Below, one piece after another: positions 46,010-54,439 of a stretch of DNA of 64,000 bases. A model generated the notes under the pieces. It did no database searches, had not been told where the DNA came from, and worked only from the letters and a program-made list of their open reading frames with translations. The stretch comes from Rhodococcus tukisamuensis NBRC 100609 (GTDB lineage Bacteria; Actinomycetota; Actinomycetes; Mycobacteriales; Mycobacteriaceae). Where the stretch lies: assembly GCF_001894985.1 (NCBI RefSeq), contig NZ_BCXG01000002.1:248001-312000 (forward strand), read 5' to 3'. Position numbers and translations under genes: made by a program. Each line of letters opens with the position of its first letter. Positions within the stretch are counted from its first letter, which is position 1.

Positions 46010-46609
46010 ATGACCACGAGAACTGTGCAGTACGCGCGCCTGATCCCCATTGCCGCGGCCTCGGCACTGCTGCTGGCGGGATGCAGCTCGAATGACAACG
46101 AGGCTCCCCCGGCCTCGACAAGCACCGCCATGGCGTCAATGTCCATGCCCCCGGGCGCCGGCACCGGCACCGGCACGGCGGCGGCGCCCACGGTCACCAA
46201 GGAACAGGCCGAACAGACCGCGGTCGCCACCGTGCCCGGTGGCACGCTCGTCTCGTCCCAACTCGAGCAGGACGACGGCAGGACGGTGTGGCACGTCCAC
46301 GTCCTCAACGCCCAGGGCTGGGACTACGACGTGGACGTGGACGCCGCCAGCGGCGCCGTGGTACCGGACGACGACGACCGGAACGACGAGGGCTCGTCGC
46401 CTCCGGCCACGCCGAACGCCGGGGTGACGGTCACCAAGGAGCAGGCCGAACAGACCGCCGTCGCCACCGTCCCCGGCGGCACCGTCGCCCAGTCGAATCT
46501 CGAACAGGAGGATGGAAAGACCGTGTGGCACGTGCACATTCGCAACGCCCAGGGCTGGGACTACGACGTGGACGTCGACGCCACCAGCGGCGCCGTGGTA
46601 CCCGACTGA
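46010..46609 (+). CDS. Lipoprotein with duplicated PepSY domain
   Basis: A 199-residue exported lipoprotein (lipobox LAGC, Cys25). A low-complexity linker rich in Pro, Ser, Thr, Met and Gly follows, then two nearly identical 60-residue PepSY modules at residues 61-120 and 140-199. Each has 'TVTKEQAEQTAVATVPGGT', a 'VWHVHV/I' strand, and 'NAQGWDYDVDVDA'. A Asp-rich linker separates them. PepSY domains are small extracytoplasmic folds linked to protease inhibition or metal/signal sensing. AGAGGAG precedes ATG 46010. It follows the molybdenum operon by 30 bases but is probably unrelated to it. Confidence 0.88.
   Translation: MTTRTVQYARLIPIAAASALLLAGCSSNDNEAPPASTSTAMASMSMPPGAGTGTGTAAAPTVTKEQAEQTAVATVPGGTLVSSQLEQDDGRTVWHVHVLNAQGWDYDVDVDAASGAVVPDDDDRNDEGSSPPATPNAGVTVTKEQAEQTAVATVPGGTVAQSNLEQEDGKTVWHVHIRNAQGWDYDVDVDATSGAVVPD
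46190..46606 (+). repeat. Direct duplication of a 180-base PepSY module
   Basis: Bases 46190-46369 and 46427-46606 encode the same 60-residue domain with about nine-tenths identity at protein level. Differences fall mostly in the middle ('LVSSQLEQDDG' versus 'VAQSNLEQEDG'). It is a recent intragenic tandem duplication. Confidence 0.88.
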
Positions 46610-46644
46610 GCCGCGTGGCTCGACCCAGCGGAACGGAGCACTCC

Positions 46645-47052
46645 ATGGATCACGACCTGATCGACGGCGCCAGGGCGGACCTGGTCACCGTCTGCGACAA
46701 CTGGTACGCGGCGATCGTCTCCAACGATGCCGACCGGATTACCGCCTTCATGGCGGACGACTGGGTGATCGTCTCCGAGTCGGGGATCTCACCGAAGTCG
46801 CAATTCCTGGACTACGTCAGATCGGGCGAGCTGACCCATTCCGCCATGGACCGGGCCGGTGGGGCGAGGATCCGGATCTACGGCGGAGCCGCGGTGTTCA
46901 CGGCGAGGGTGACCAACACCGCGCACTACGGCGGCCAACGGTTCGACGCCGACGAATGGACGTCGGACGTGTTCGTCCGACGCGACGGCCGCTGGCTGTG
47001 CATGCTGACCCACATCACGACGGCTCGGGTGCCGACGGAGGGTGAGCAGTGA
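46645..47052 (+). CDS. NTF2-like/DUF4440-type protein
   Basis: A 135-residue NTF2-fold protein: helix 'VTVCDNWYAAIVSNDADRIT', 'FMADDWVIVSESG', 'ARIRIYGGAAVFTARVTNTA' and 'WTSDVFVRRDGRWLCMLTHI'. DUF4440 proteins are ketosteroid-isomerase-like with no assigned reaction. GGAGCACTCC precedes ATG 46645. Its TGA overlaps a possible GTG (47049) of the next gene. Confidence 0.85.
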   Translation: MDHDLIDGARADLVTVCDNWYAAIVSNDADRITAFMADDWVIVSESGISPKSQFLDYVRSGELTHSAMDRAGGARIRIYGGAAVFTARVTNTAHYGGQRFDADEWTSDVFVRRDGRWLCMLTHITTARVPTEGEQ

Positions 47053-47093
47053 CAAGACCCATGCGACCCCGACATCTCCCGGAGGCTAACGCC

Positions 47094-47624
47094 ATGTGCC
47101 GCACAGTAATTCGTCGATCGTTCGTCGCCCGGGTCGCGGCATCCGTGGCGGCTCTCGCCCTCCCGCTCTGCGCGTCCGCCGCGGCGACGGCGAACCCACC
47201 GCGGCCGCCGACGACGGCGTTCCAGGTCCCGGTGCGGTTCCTCGCGGGATGCGTGGGCAGCATGTTCCCGTGCTGGACCCTGCCGACACAGACGACTGTG
47301 ACGCCGACGGCAACGCCGGGTGTACCCGGCGAGGTGATCTTCGCGGCGCAGCGGGCAGCGCCCTGGGCCTACTGCTCCGACATGACGGTGAACTGGCGAA
47401 ACCTCACCACCGGCGCCGCCGGCACCACCACGCTCCGGATCGTGGCGCGGGACTACACCCGGAATCCCGGACCTGAGGACTGGTGCCGATACGCCCCCGC
47501 GACGGCGGTGACCGGCGGCGGCACGGTCGCCGCGACCGCCGCCGTCGACACGGTCGTTCCCTACGGCATGTGGGGGTACAAGATTCAGGTCAACCCGGGG
47601 CTCGGCACCCTTCAGGTCCCCTAG
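47094..47624 (+). CDS. Secreted protein of unknown function
   Basis: A 176-residue protein with a Sec signal peptide ('RRSFVARVAASVAALALPLC', cleavage near ATA/NPP) and four Cys in the mature part that could form two disulfides ('AGCVGSMFPCW', 'YCSDMTV', 'DWCRYAP'). The mature domain looks like a small all-beta fold. It resembles unassigned secreted proteins of Rhodococcus and Nocardia. ATG 47094 is preferred over GTG 47049 because GGAGG lies eight bases upstream. Its stop overlaps the convergent hydrolase stop at a CTAG (47621-47624). Confidence 0.75.
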   Translation: MCRTVIRRSFVARVAASVAALALPLCASAAATANPPRPPTTAFQVPVRFLAGCVGSMFPCWTLPTQTTVTPTATPGVPGEVIFAAQRAAPWAYCSDMTVNWRNLTTGAAGTTTLRIVARDYTRNPGPEDWCRYAPATAVTGGGTVAATAAVDTVVPYGMWGYKIQVNPGLGTLQVP

Positions 47625-48562
47625 CGGCTCGGGGCCTGCTCGACCACGTCGCGAATCGCGTCGATCACCAGTTGTGGTGACTCGTTGTGGATGTTGTGGC
47701 CGCTGTGGGTGTTCGTGACGTGGCGCGCACCGGGAAACACGGCAGCAAGGCGGTCCTGCGACGCGAGTTGCGCCCGCCAGAACACCTCCGGGTAGTCGGC
47801 CGGCGCATCCTCTGGAAGCCGGGTGCGGAAGGCCTCGGCGTCGAACGTGTCACCGCTGAGCACCACGACCGGCATTGCCGGCACCGGAGCGGCAGCGCGG
47901 AGCTGGTCGAATGTGGTGACGGGGTCGAACTGTTCGACGTCCTTCCACTGGGCGGTCCGCGATTCGTTGTCTCGCGCACTCAGCTGGAGGAACACCGCGA
48001 ACTCGTCGGGAGTCAGCTCGCTCTGGAGGAACTCCGAGGTGCCGTCGACGAGGACAAGACCCGACACGTCGTGGGGGTAGGTGCTCGCATAGATCCTGGC
48101 GATCGGTCCCCCGAACGACCACCCGGCGAGGACGTACGGACCGGACACCTCGGCGGCCGCCAGCAGCGCATGCAGGTCGGCCGCATCGCCCTCCGGAGTG
48201 GTCGGCTGCGGCACCGGCGTGGAGGGCGTGAACTCGTCATTCGCGCGCGCGGTTCCGGGGCGGTCGTACGAGCAGACCCGGGTGAAGGTGCCAACCTCGG
48301 GATAGACGGCGGAATCGCTCGGCGCGGCGGCACCGGACGAATCGGTCACCTCGTGCCAGGTGTCGGCCGCAGCGACGGCGCCGGGCACGAGCACCACCGT
48401 CGGAGATCCGGTGCCCCGGCACTCCATGTACATCTGCCGGCCGCCGCCGATGTCGAATGTCCGGGCAAGGTCCGGCTGCGGCTCGCTGCCGGTCGTCTCG
48501 GTCGAACTGCTGCACCCGGCGAGCAGCATCGTGGCAGCGAGGAGAGCACCGACGAAGCGCAT
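47621..48562 (-). CDS. Exported alpha/beta-hydrolase lipoprotein
   Basis: A 313-residue lipoprotein (lipobox LAGC near residue 17) with an alpha/beta-hydrolase fold: 'TVVLVPGAVAAADTWHEV', 'RVCSYDRPGTARAN', the nucleophile elbow 'YVLAGWSFGGPIARIYAS' (GWSFG, Ser), 'VVVLSGDTF' and the catalytic His in 'NTHSGHNIHNESP'. It probably acts on the outer face of the membrane as an esterase or lipase. ATG 48562 follows a GTG by one codon and lies four bases after the YdeI stop, so it may be co-transcribed with ydeI-like and VOC genes. Confidence 0.88.
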   Translation of the reverse strand: MRFVGALLAATMLLAGCSSSTETTGSEPQPDLARTFDIGGGRQMYMECRGTGSPTVVLVPGAVAAADTWHEVTDSSGAAAPSDSAVYPEVGTFTRVCSYDRPGTARANDEFTPSTPVPQPTTPEGDAADLHALLAAAEVSGPYVLAGWSFGGPIARIYASTYPHDVSGLVLVDGTSEFLQSELTPDEFAVFLQLSARDNESRTAQWKDVEQFDPVTTFDQLRAAAPVPAMPVVVLSGDTFDAEAFRTRLPEDAPADYPEVFWRAQLASQDRLAAVFPGARHVTNTHSGHNIHNESPQLVIDAIRDVVEQAPSR

Positions 48563-48566
48563 CACA

Positions 48567-49208
48567 TCAGCGTGTCACACCGTCGCGAACCGCGGAACGG
48601 TGTGCGGCGAACGCCCCTGGGTGATTGGCCCGGAGATTCATCTCTGCGAGGGCGACCGTCCGATCGATCCGGCGCTGCCGGGTCTCCGGCTTCTTGGCCG
48701 CGGCAATCCATTCCAGAATCAACCGTTTCGACGACGGCGGGAACTTCTCGAAATTTGTGCGGGCGGGCTCGTTTCGGTGCAGCGGATCCCGCAGGTCGTC
48801 GGGCAGGGAGGCGACAGCATCGTCGGGCACGACCTGCCAGGTCCCCTTCTCCTTGGCGAGGTCGACCAGGGCCTGGCCACGCCCGGTCATCAGGTCCAGC
48901 TCGATCATCTTCGCCGCGCGCTCCCGATTGACCCGGCTCCACGTGCTGCGCGGGGTTCGCGGAGTGAACCGGAGTTGGGAGCTGTCCGCGTCCCGCTTGC
49001 GGTGCAGCCCGTCGATCCAGCCGTAGCAGAGGGCGTGCTCGATCGCTTCGTGGTAGCGCAGGCTCGAGGTGGCGCTGTCCTTGTGATGGATGATCAGCCA
49101 GATCTCCTTCTCGGACTGGCCGTTTCGCTCCAGCCAATCGCGCCAGGCGGCGGCGCTGCTCGCAACGAAGGTGCTCACGCCGGTTGCGCTCATGTCGGTT
49201 GCACTCAT
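48567..49208 (-). CDS. YdeI/OmpD-associated family protein
   Basis: A 213-residue protein of the YdeI family: 'WRDWLERNGQSEKEIWLIIH', 'SSLRYHEAIEHALCYGWIDG' (the hallmark EAxxxALCYGWIDG), 'RFTPRTPRSTWSRVNRERAA' and the C-terminal 'KRLILEWIAAAKKPETRQRR'. The family is linked to stress and antimicrobial-peptide tolerance in enterics; its biochemical role is not known. Its ATG is two bases after the VOC protein stop, so the two are co-transcribed. Confidence 0.9.
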   Translation of the reverse strand: MSATDMSATGVSTFVASSAAAWRDWLERNGQSEKEIWLIIHHKDSATSSLRYHEAIEHALCYGWIDGLHRKRDADSSQLRFTPRTPRSTWSRVNRERAAKMIELDLMTGRGQALVDLAKEKGTWQVVPDDAVASLPDDLRDPLHRNEPARTNFEKFPPSSKRLILEWIAAAKKPETRQRRIDRTVALAEMNLRANHPGAFAAHRSAVRDGVTR

Positions 49209-49209
49209 C

Positions 49210-49623
49210 TCACGCCTCCTTCGAGCCGAGGATGTCGAGGTAGTGCTGGTTGTACATCACGCCGAGGATGTTGCCGAACGGGTCGACGACCGACGCGGTG
49301 ACGAACCCAGGCCCGCGTTCGACGGGCTTGTCGTGGACGGTGGCGCCGAGCGACAGCAGCCGCTCGAAGCTCGCGTCGACGTCGTCCACGTGCCAGTAGG
49401 TCACCTGGCCGGCGGCCTGCTCCGAGCGGGCATGCGGCGCGAACCGGGCGTCGACGATGCCGAGCTCGTGCTGGTAGTCGCCGATCCGGAACTCGACGTA
49501 CGCGGTGTGCCCGTCGATCTCGCGGGCGAAGTACGGCTCGATGCCGAGCACCTCGGTGTACCAGTCCTTGGCGGCCGCGACGTCGTCGGCGAAGAAGCTG
49601 ACGGTGGTGAGTCCTCGCAACAT
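49210..49623 (-). CDS. VOC-superfamily (glyoxalase/bleomycin-resistance-like) protein
   Basis: A 137-residue vicinal-oxygen-chelate protein: 'GLTTVSFFADDVAAAKDWYT' then VLGIEP (first beta-alpha-beta-beta-beta module), 'VTYWHVDDVDASFERLLSLG' and 'VVDPFGNILGVMYNQHYLD' (second module with the Glu-to-Met variation at the last metal site). AGGAACC precedes ATG 49623. It diverges from a WYL-domain regulator, the common arrangement in which the regulator controls the VOC gene; an inverted repeat lies in between. Confidence 0.9.
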   Translation of the reverse strand: MLRGLTTVSFFADDVAAAKDWYTEVLGIEPYFAREIDGHTAYVEFRIGDYQHELGIVDARFAPHARSEQAAGQVTYWHVDDVDASFERLLSLGATVHDKPVERGPGFVTASVVDPFGNILGVMYNQHYLDILGSKEA

Positions 49624-49673
49624 CGGTGGTTCCTTTCCTCGTTCGATTGGTGACAGGAACCATCTTTCCGACC

Positions 49674-49698
49674 AAAGTGCGCACCAATTGAGCACTTT
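49674..49698. promoter_or_regulatory. Inverted repeat between VOC and WYL regulator genes
   Basis: AAAGTGC (49674-49680) pairs with GCACTTT (49692-49698) across 11 bases, centred 20-45 bases before the WYL regulator ATG and about 60 bases before the VOC ATG. A second looser repeat ATTGGTG/CACCAAT overlaps it. Likely operator for the adjacent regulator (inference). Confidence 0.55.
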
Positions 49699-49717
49699 TA
49701 CGGGGAAACTGAAAAAC

Positions 49718-50668
49718 ATGCGCGCAGACCGACTCGTCGCCACCCTCCTGCTGATGCAGTCCCGCGGCCGGGTGACGGCCGCCGAGCTCGCCGACGAGCT
49801 CGAGGTGTCCGTGGCCACCGCGCGCCGCGACCTGGAGGCGCTGTCCACCGCCGGCATCCCGGTGTACCCGCAGCCCGGTCGCGGTGGCGGCTGGGCGCTC
49901 GTCGGCGGCGCCCGCACGGACCTGTCCGGCCTGTCGTCCAACGAGGCGCAGGCCCTGTTCCTGCTCGTCGGCCCCGCCGCGGCGGTGTCGGGCGAGGCCA
50001 AGGCAGCACTGCGCAAGCTCGTACGTGCTCTGCCCCAGACGTTTCGGGCCGAGGCCGAGGCCGCCGCAGGCGCCACCATGATCGACCCGACCCGATGGGG
50101 CGAGCGGGATCGCCGTCGACCCGAGATGGTGGACCAACTGCAGTCCGCCGTGGTCCGCAGGCGCAGGGTCCGCCTGGTCTACGTCAGCGGCGCCCGGGAA
50201 CGCAGCGAACGGCTCGTCGAGCCATGGGGTCTGGTCGACAAGGACGACACCTGGTACCTGATCGCCGGGACCGACAACGGTCGGCGCACCTTCCGGGTGG
50301 ACCGGATCGCCGAGGCCGAGACCACCGATCAGCCCGCCGACCGGCCCGACGACTTCGAGCTGGCCACGGCATGGGAGGAGGTCACCGGGACGATGGAGGA
50401 ACGACGCTCGGCCACCTGGGCGACGGTGCTGACAGAACCTCGTTTCGTGCCGATCCTGCACGACCACTTCGGCCGCCACTGCCACGGCGACGGCGAGTCC
50501 CCCGACGGCCGTGCCCGGGTGCGCCTCGCCGCGCCCACCGCCCTGGACATCGCCCGCAACCTCGCCGGCTGGGGCGGGGCGGTCGAGGTGCTCGAACCGC
50601 AGGCCGTGCGCGCCGAGCTGGCGCGGATCGGGGCGGAACTCTCTGGTCGCTATGTCGGCGGACAGTGA
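49718..50668 (+). CDS. WYL-domain (YafY/DeoR-type) transcriptional regulator
   Basis: A 316-residue regulator. The N-terminal HTH_11/DeoR domain (5-60) has 'LLLMQSRGRVTAAELADELE' and 'VSVATARRDLEALSTAGIPV' with the 'GRGGGW' wing. A WYL domain (about 135-220) contains 'VRLVYVSGARERSERLVEPW' and 'DKDDTWYLIAGTDNGRRTFR', and a WCX-type C-terminal extension follows. WYL domains bind nucleotides or nucleic-acid ligands. ATG 49718 is chosen because the HTH starts there; a frame extension upstream would cover the divergent promoter. Confidence 0.92.
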   Translation: MRADRLVATLLLMQSRGRVTAAELADELEVSVATARRDLEALSTAGIPVYPQPGRGGGWALVGGARTDLSGLSSNEAQALFLLVGPAAAVSGEAKAALRKLVRALPQTFRAEAEAAAGATMIDPTRWGERDRRRPEMVDQLQSAVVRRRRVRLVYVSGARERSERLVEPWGLVDKDDTWYLIAGTDNGRRTFRVDRIAEAETTDQPADRPDDFELATAWEEVTGTMEERRSATWATVLTEPRFVPILHDHFGRHCHGDGESPDGRARVRLAAPTALDIARNLAGWGGAVEVLEPQAVRAELARIGAELSGRYVGGQ

Positions 50669-50727
50669 CGGGCCGTCGGCGAATGCCGTAACCCCGAGGA
50701 TCGCCGCGAGGTCCGACACTTCCGAAA

Positions 50728-53700
50728 CTACCGTCCGCCCAACGGAACCGGACCCGACACTCCCGGCAGCGCGGGCAGCGCACCGACCACCGTCGGCACC
50801 ACCGTGCCCGCCTGCGGGTCCGCCCGGCCCAGCCCGATCTTGCGCACCTCGGCGCCACCCGCACCCATGCCGCTGACCAACAGGTCCCCGCCGGTGGTGG
50901 TGCTGCTGACGGCCACCTGCACCCCGCCGCCCGCGAACGGGTCGAAGGACGCGATCTGCCGGAAGTCCACGGTGCCCGAGTGATGGTCCGGGCTCTCGGT
51001 GTACATCCCCGGCTCGCCGTCGAGGCGCGACCCGCTCGACCACACCCGCACCGTGCCCGCGCCGCCGGCCATGCCGGTGACGATGCTCTTCGCGCCGCCC
51101 TCGGCACCGGCCACCCAGCCCGTCGCGAGCGAGACACCCCCGGTGTACCCCTCGTCGAAGGCCAGGAACTCCGACGTCATCGTCGGCTCGCCCGGGCCGA
51201 CGCCGGCGGCGCCGTGTGAGCCGTGCCCGCCCCTCGCCGCCGCGGCGGCGGTCGGCTGGAACAGGTCGTAGCGGAACGCCTTCACCCACGGCGCCTCCCC
51301 CGGCCCCGGCGCGGTGACGATGCTGGCCCGTCCCGAGGCGGTGTCGACCAGACCGGTGGCGACCGTGACCCCGGCCTCGGATCCCGGGTAGGGCGCGAAG
51401 CTCGCGAACACCTCCGGCGCCGTTCCCCGTTCCGCCGGCAGCGTCGAGGAGAACACCTTCACCAGCGACGGGGCGCCCGGGCCGGTACCCACGATGACGT
51501 TGTCGGCCAGGGCGTTTCCGTCGATGTCCGCGCCGGCCACGGTCACCCCGCCACGGAAGTCGGCGTCGAACGGCGCGAACCCCGCCAGCTCGGCGGTGAA
51601 CGGTCCGACGGCGCGGTCGGCGCCGTCGTAGACCACCACCTCCGGGGCCACGCCCGCACCGGTCCCGGCCACGAGGTCGAGCACCATGTCACCGTTGACG
51701 TCGGCCATCGCCACCGTCGGGGTTCCCTCGAAGGACGGGAACGGCGTCACGGCGGCAATCACCTTGTCGCCGTTGCCGTCATGCACCCGCACCGTCGCGG
51801 GGGTGCCCGGCGACCCCGGCACCGCGACCGCGTACGTGGACACCTCCGGGATCACGCTGACGAGGGCCATCAGCCCGTTGTCCTCGTGGTTGAGGCGGTG
51901 GCAGTGGATCACGAAGGTGCCGGTGTACTCGGTGAACTTGGTGCGCAGCGTCACCGAGGCCGGCTCGAGCGCGGCCTCGTTCTCGTCGGTCACCGGCGCG
52001 GGCACGTTCACGTTGTCCATGCCCCACGGCTGCACCCCGGTCCTGGTGCCCGCCACCGGGTCCACGACCTCCATCACCTGAAAGTCGTTGACGTGTACGT
52101 GCATCGGGTGTTCGTCGTTGTTGAGGTTGGTGATAGTCCACTCCTCCACCGAGTTCAGCCGGGGCTGGATCAGTGGGATGTTCGGGAAGGTGCTGTCGTC
52201 GAACTCGTAGGTGAAGGCCTTCGGGTCGCTCTTGCTGGCCTTCTCGTTGCCGAAGCCGCCCGAGACCGTGAGCGTGCGCTTCACGTCCGGCGTCATCACC
52301 GAGGTGTCGACGAAAGACGTGTAGGCGTCGAGGTTCTGGCCGGGCTCGAACGCTGTCGTCTGCCCCTGGCCGCTGCCGGGGGTCGCGTGCAGCAGCGTCT
52401 GGGTGGGGAAGGTGAAGAAGCCGTCGGCGTAGCTGATCACCGACGGGTCCACGGTCACCGTGCCCAGCACCGCGGGCGGGTTGTCGGTGCCGTTGTTGGT
52501 GTAGAGCACGCCCGGGTTGGTGACGGGCTCGGCCCCTTCCAGTGGCGGTATTTCCAGGACGAGGTCGCCAACCTTCGGCATCGTCACCGCGATCGCGAAC
52601 CTCGACCCGGGCGGGACGACGAGCCGGGTTCCGTCCCCGCCGACCGGCGGCTCCACCCGGGTGAAGGGATTGCCGTCCTGCCCGACGACCGCGAACGTCG
52701 GGTGGTTACCGGTGGCCGTCTCGGTGAGTCGCAGTGGCATGTAGGCGAAGTCGCTGATGTTCGCCAGCACCCAGATCTCGGTCTGGCCGGGATCGAGTTT
52801 CAGCTCTGGCTGGAACTGTCCGTTCACCGTGTACTGCACGTCGCGCTCGTTCTCGGGCAGCGACGGGTCCGCCGGGATGGTCGTCGAATCACTCGTGAAG
52901 GTCTGCAGGTTGCCCGGCACGAACTGGTTCTGCCCACGGTGGTTGGCCGGCGAGAGTGGTCCGCTGTACCAGTTGGTGACGTATCGGGAGCCCTCCGTCG
53001 TCTCCGCGAAGTTCACCGGAGCCAGGCTCGGCCGGTAGCTGCCGTCGGCAAGCTGCGAGCCGGTCGGCGGTGTCAACGTGCTCACGTACTGCGGCCAGTT
53101 CGGGTCGTTGAGTTGGTGGCCGCCGCCCTTGCGGTCGAAGACGAAGTTGTACTGCAGCGCCATGTCGCGGATCGGGATGTCGCGCCGCGTGACCAGCGGC
53201 AGGTTGCCGTCGGGCCGCCCGATCTCGAGGAGGCCGGCGAGCCCCAGGTAGGTCTGCTGGGCGGTGAGCGTGTGGCGGTGACTGTGGTACCAGTACATGC
53301 CGTTCGGCATGTCCGTCGGCACCGCGTAGTCGTAGACGTTGCCCATCCCGGCCGGGATGTCGAGCAGGACGTTGTCGGCGTTGCCGTCGGGGCTCACGTG
53401 CAGCCCGTGGGTGTGCAGGTTCAGCGGCGCGGACGCCAGCGCCGGCGGGTAGATCGGCACCTCGCCGCCGGCGGGGGTGAAGGCCGGGTCGTAGAAGTCC
53501 TCGATCGTCAGGTCCTGCAGGTCGTTGTCGTAATGGATGATCAGTCGCTCGCCCGGGTCGACCCGCAACGTCGGCGCGGGGTAGATGTCGTCCCCCCTCG
53601 TCGAGCCGTCCGACGCCGTGCCCCTGATCACCTCGTACCCGAAGAGCAGGAAGTTCGAGACCGGCGCCGCGGCGGTGTCGAGCGCGACCGTGCCCTGGTG

Positions 53701-53895
53701 GGCCGACAGTCGCACCTCGAGGACGCCGTCGCTGCTCGACAGCCGGACCGGCTCCCGGTACGCGACCGGGGCGCCCCCGGCGCCGGCGTTGCCGCCCGAC
53801 CGGGGCGCCGGGCCCGAGGTGCACCCCGCGAGGACCAGTAGCGCCGCGAACAGGCATGCGAGGACGGTGACCGGTCTCCCACGATTCGCGACCAT
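50728..53895 (-). CDS. Lipoprotein multicopper oxidase with FG-GAP/VCBS-like C-terminal half
   Basis: A 1055-residue exported protein (lipobox LAGC, Cys25; GGAG eight bases before ATG 53895). Residues about 60-690 are three cupredoxin domains with all copper ligands: HTHGLH (161-166), WYHSHRH (202-208), 'EHPMHVHVNDFQVM' (His596, 599, 601) and 'HCHRLNHEDNGLM' (664-676, with Cys665 for T1 copper and Met676 as likely axial ligand). The layout is that of CotA/bilirubin-oxidase-like enzymes. Residues about 690-1040 hold six or so repeats of the type 'GVTVATGLVD..GRASIVTAPGPGEAPWVKAF', a predicted beta-propeller. It is monocistronic by position. Likely role is copper, Mn or phenol oxidation at the cell surface (family inference). 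Confidence 0.9.
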   Translation of the reverse strand: MVANRGRPVTVLACLFAALLVLAGCTSGPAPRSGGNAGAGGAPVAYREPVRLSSSDGVLEVRLSAHQGTVALDTAAAPVSNFLLFGYEVIRGTASDGSTRGDDIYPAPTLRVDPGERLIIHYDNDLQDLTIEDFYDPAFTPAGGEVPIYPPALASAPLNLHTHGLHVSPDGNADNVLLDIPAGMGNVYDYAVPTDMPNGMYWYHSHRHTLTAQQTYLGLAGLLEIGRPDGNLPLVTRRDIPIRDMALQYNFVFDRKGGGHQLNDPNWPQYVSTLTPPTGSQLADGSYRPSLAPVNFAETTEGSRYVTNWYSGPLSPANHRGQNQFVPGNLQTFTSDSTTIPADPSLPENERDVQYTVNGQFQPELKLDPGQTEIWVLANISDFAYMPLRLTETATGNHPTFAVVGQDGNPFTRVEPPVGGDGTRLVVPPGSRFAIAVTMPKVGDLVLEIPPLEGAEPVTNPGVLYTNNGTDNPPAVLGTVTVDPSVISYADGFFTFPTQTLLHATPGSGQGQTTAFEPGQNLDAYTSFVDTSVMTPDVKRTLTVSGGFGNEKASKSDPKAFTYEFDDSTFPNIPLIQPRLNSVEEWTITNLNNDEHPMHVHVNDFQVMEVVDPVAGTRTGVQPWGMDNVNVPAPVTDENEAALEPASVTLRTKFTEYTGTFVIHCHRLNHEDNGLMALVSVIPEVSTYAVAVPGSPGTPATVRVHDGNGDKVIAAVTPFPSFEGTPTVAMADVNGDMVLDLVAGTGAGVAPEVVVYDGADRAVGPFTAELAGFAPFDADFRGGVTVAGADIDGNALADNVIVGTGPGAPSLVKVFSSTLPAERGTAPEVFASFAPYPGSEAGVTVATGLVDTASGRASIVTAPGPGEAPWVKAFRYDLFQPTAAAAARGGHGSHGAAGVGPGEPTMTSEFLAFDEGYTGGVSLATGWVAGAEGGAKSIVTGMAGGAGTVRVWSSGSRLDGEPGMYTESPDHHSGTVDFRQIASFDPFAGGGVQVAVSSTTTGGDLLVSGMGAGGAEVRKIGLGRADPQAGTVVPTVVGALPALPGVSGPVPLGGR

Positions 53896-54063
53896 CGCCG
53901 CTACTCCGTTCGACGAACACCGCACACGCCGGCGCACGGGCGTCGTCGCCTTCGCAGCATAGATCCCCGATCGACGGGAGGTCATCCGACCGCGGCCGGA
54001 GTCCGACGCGCGAGGGCGGTCCGCAGCCACCGTCAACCCTCGGAAACGGCTAGCGTGGCAGGC

Positions 54064-54438
54064 ATGAGCACCTCCGAGATCGCCACGGTCCTCGCGTGGC
54101 ACGATGCGCTGAACGACTCCGACCTCGACACCCTCCTCGCGCTGTCCAGTGACGACGTGGAGATCGGCGATCCGACGGGCGCCCGCCAGGGGCTGTCCGC
54201 GCTGCGCGACTGGGCTTCGACCGCGGGACTCACCCTGAACCCGGGGCGGATGTTCGTCCACGAGGGCGTGGTGGTCGTCGAGGAGGAGGCAACCCTCGCC
54301 TCCAATCCCGGCGAGACATCGACCTCGGCGGCCGCCTTCCGCGTGGTTCACGACCAGGTGACGTCGATGTTCCACCACGTAGACCTCGAATCCGCTTTCG
54401 CAGCAACCGATCTCAGCGAGCAGGACGCGGTGTCCTGA
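54064..54438 (+). CDS. NTF2-like/SnoaL-type small protein
   Basis: A 124-residue NTF2-fold protein: 'IATVLAWHDALNDSDLDTLL', 'SDDVEIGDPTGARQGLSAL', 'RMFVHEGVVVVEEEATL' and 'AFRVVHDQVTSMFHHVDLES'. TAGCGT at 54051-54056 ends exactly seven bases before ATG 54064 and there is no Shine-Dalgarno, fitting a leaderless gene. It is followed after one base by the thrE-like gene, so both share a transcript. Function unknown. Confidence 0.85.
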   Translation: MSTSEIATVLAWHDALNDSDLDTLLALSSDDVEIGDPTGARQGLSALRDWASTAGLTLNPGRMFVHEGVVVVEEEATLASNPGETSTSAAAFRVVHDQVTSMFHHVDLESAFAATDLSEQDAVS

Positions 54439-54439
54439 C

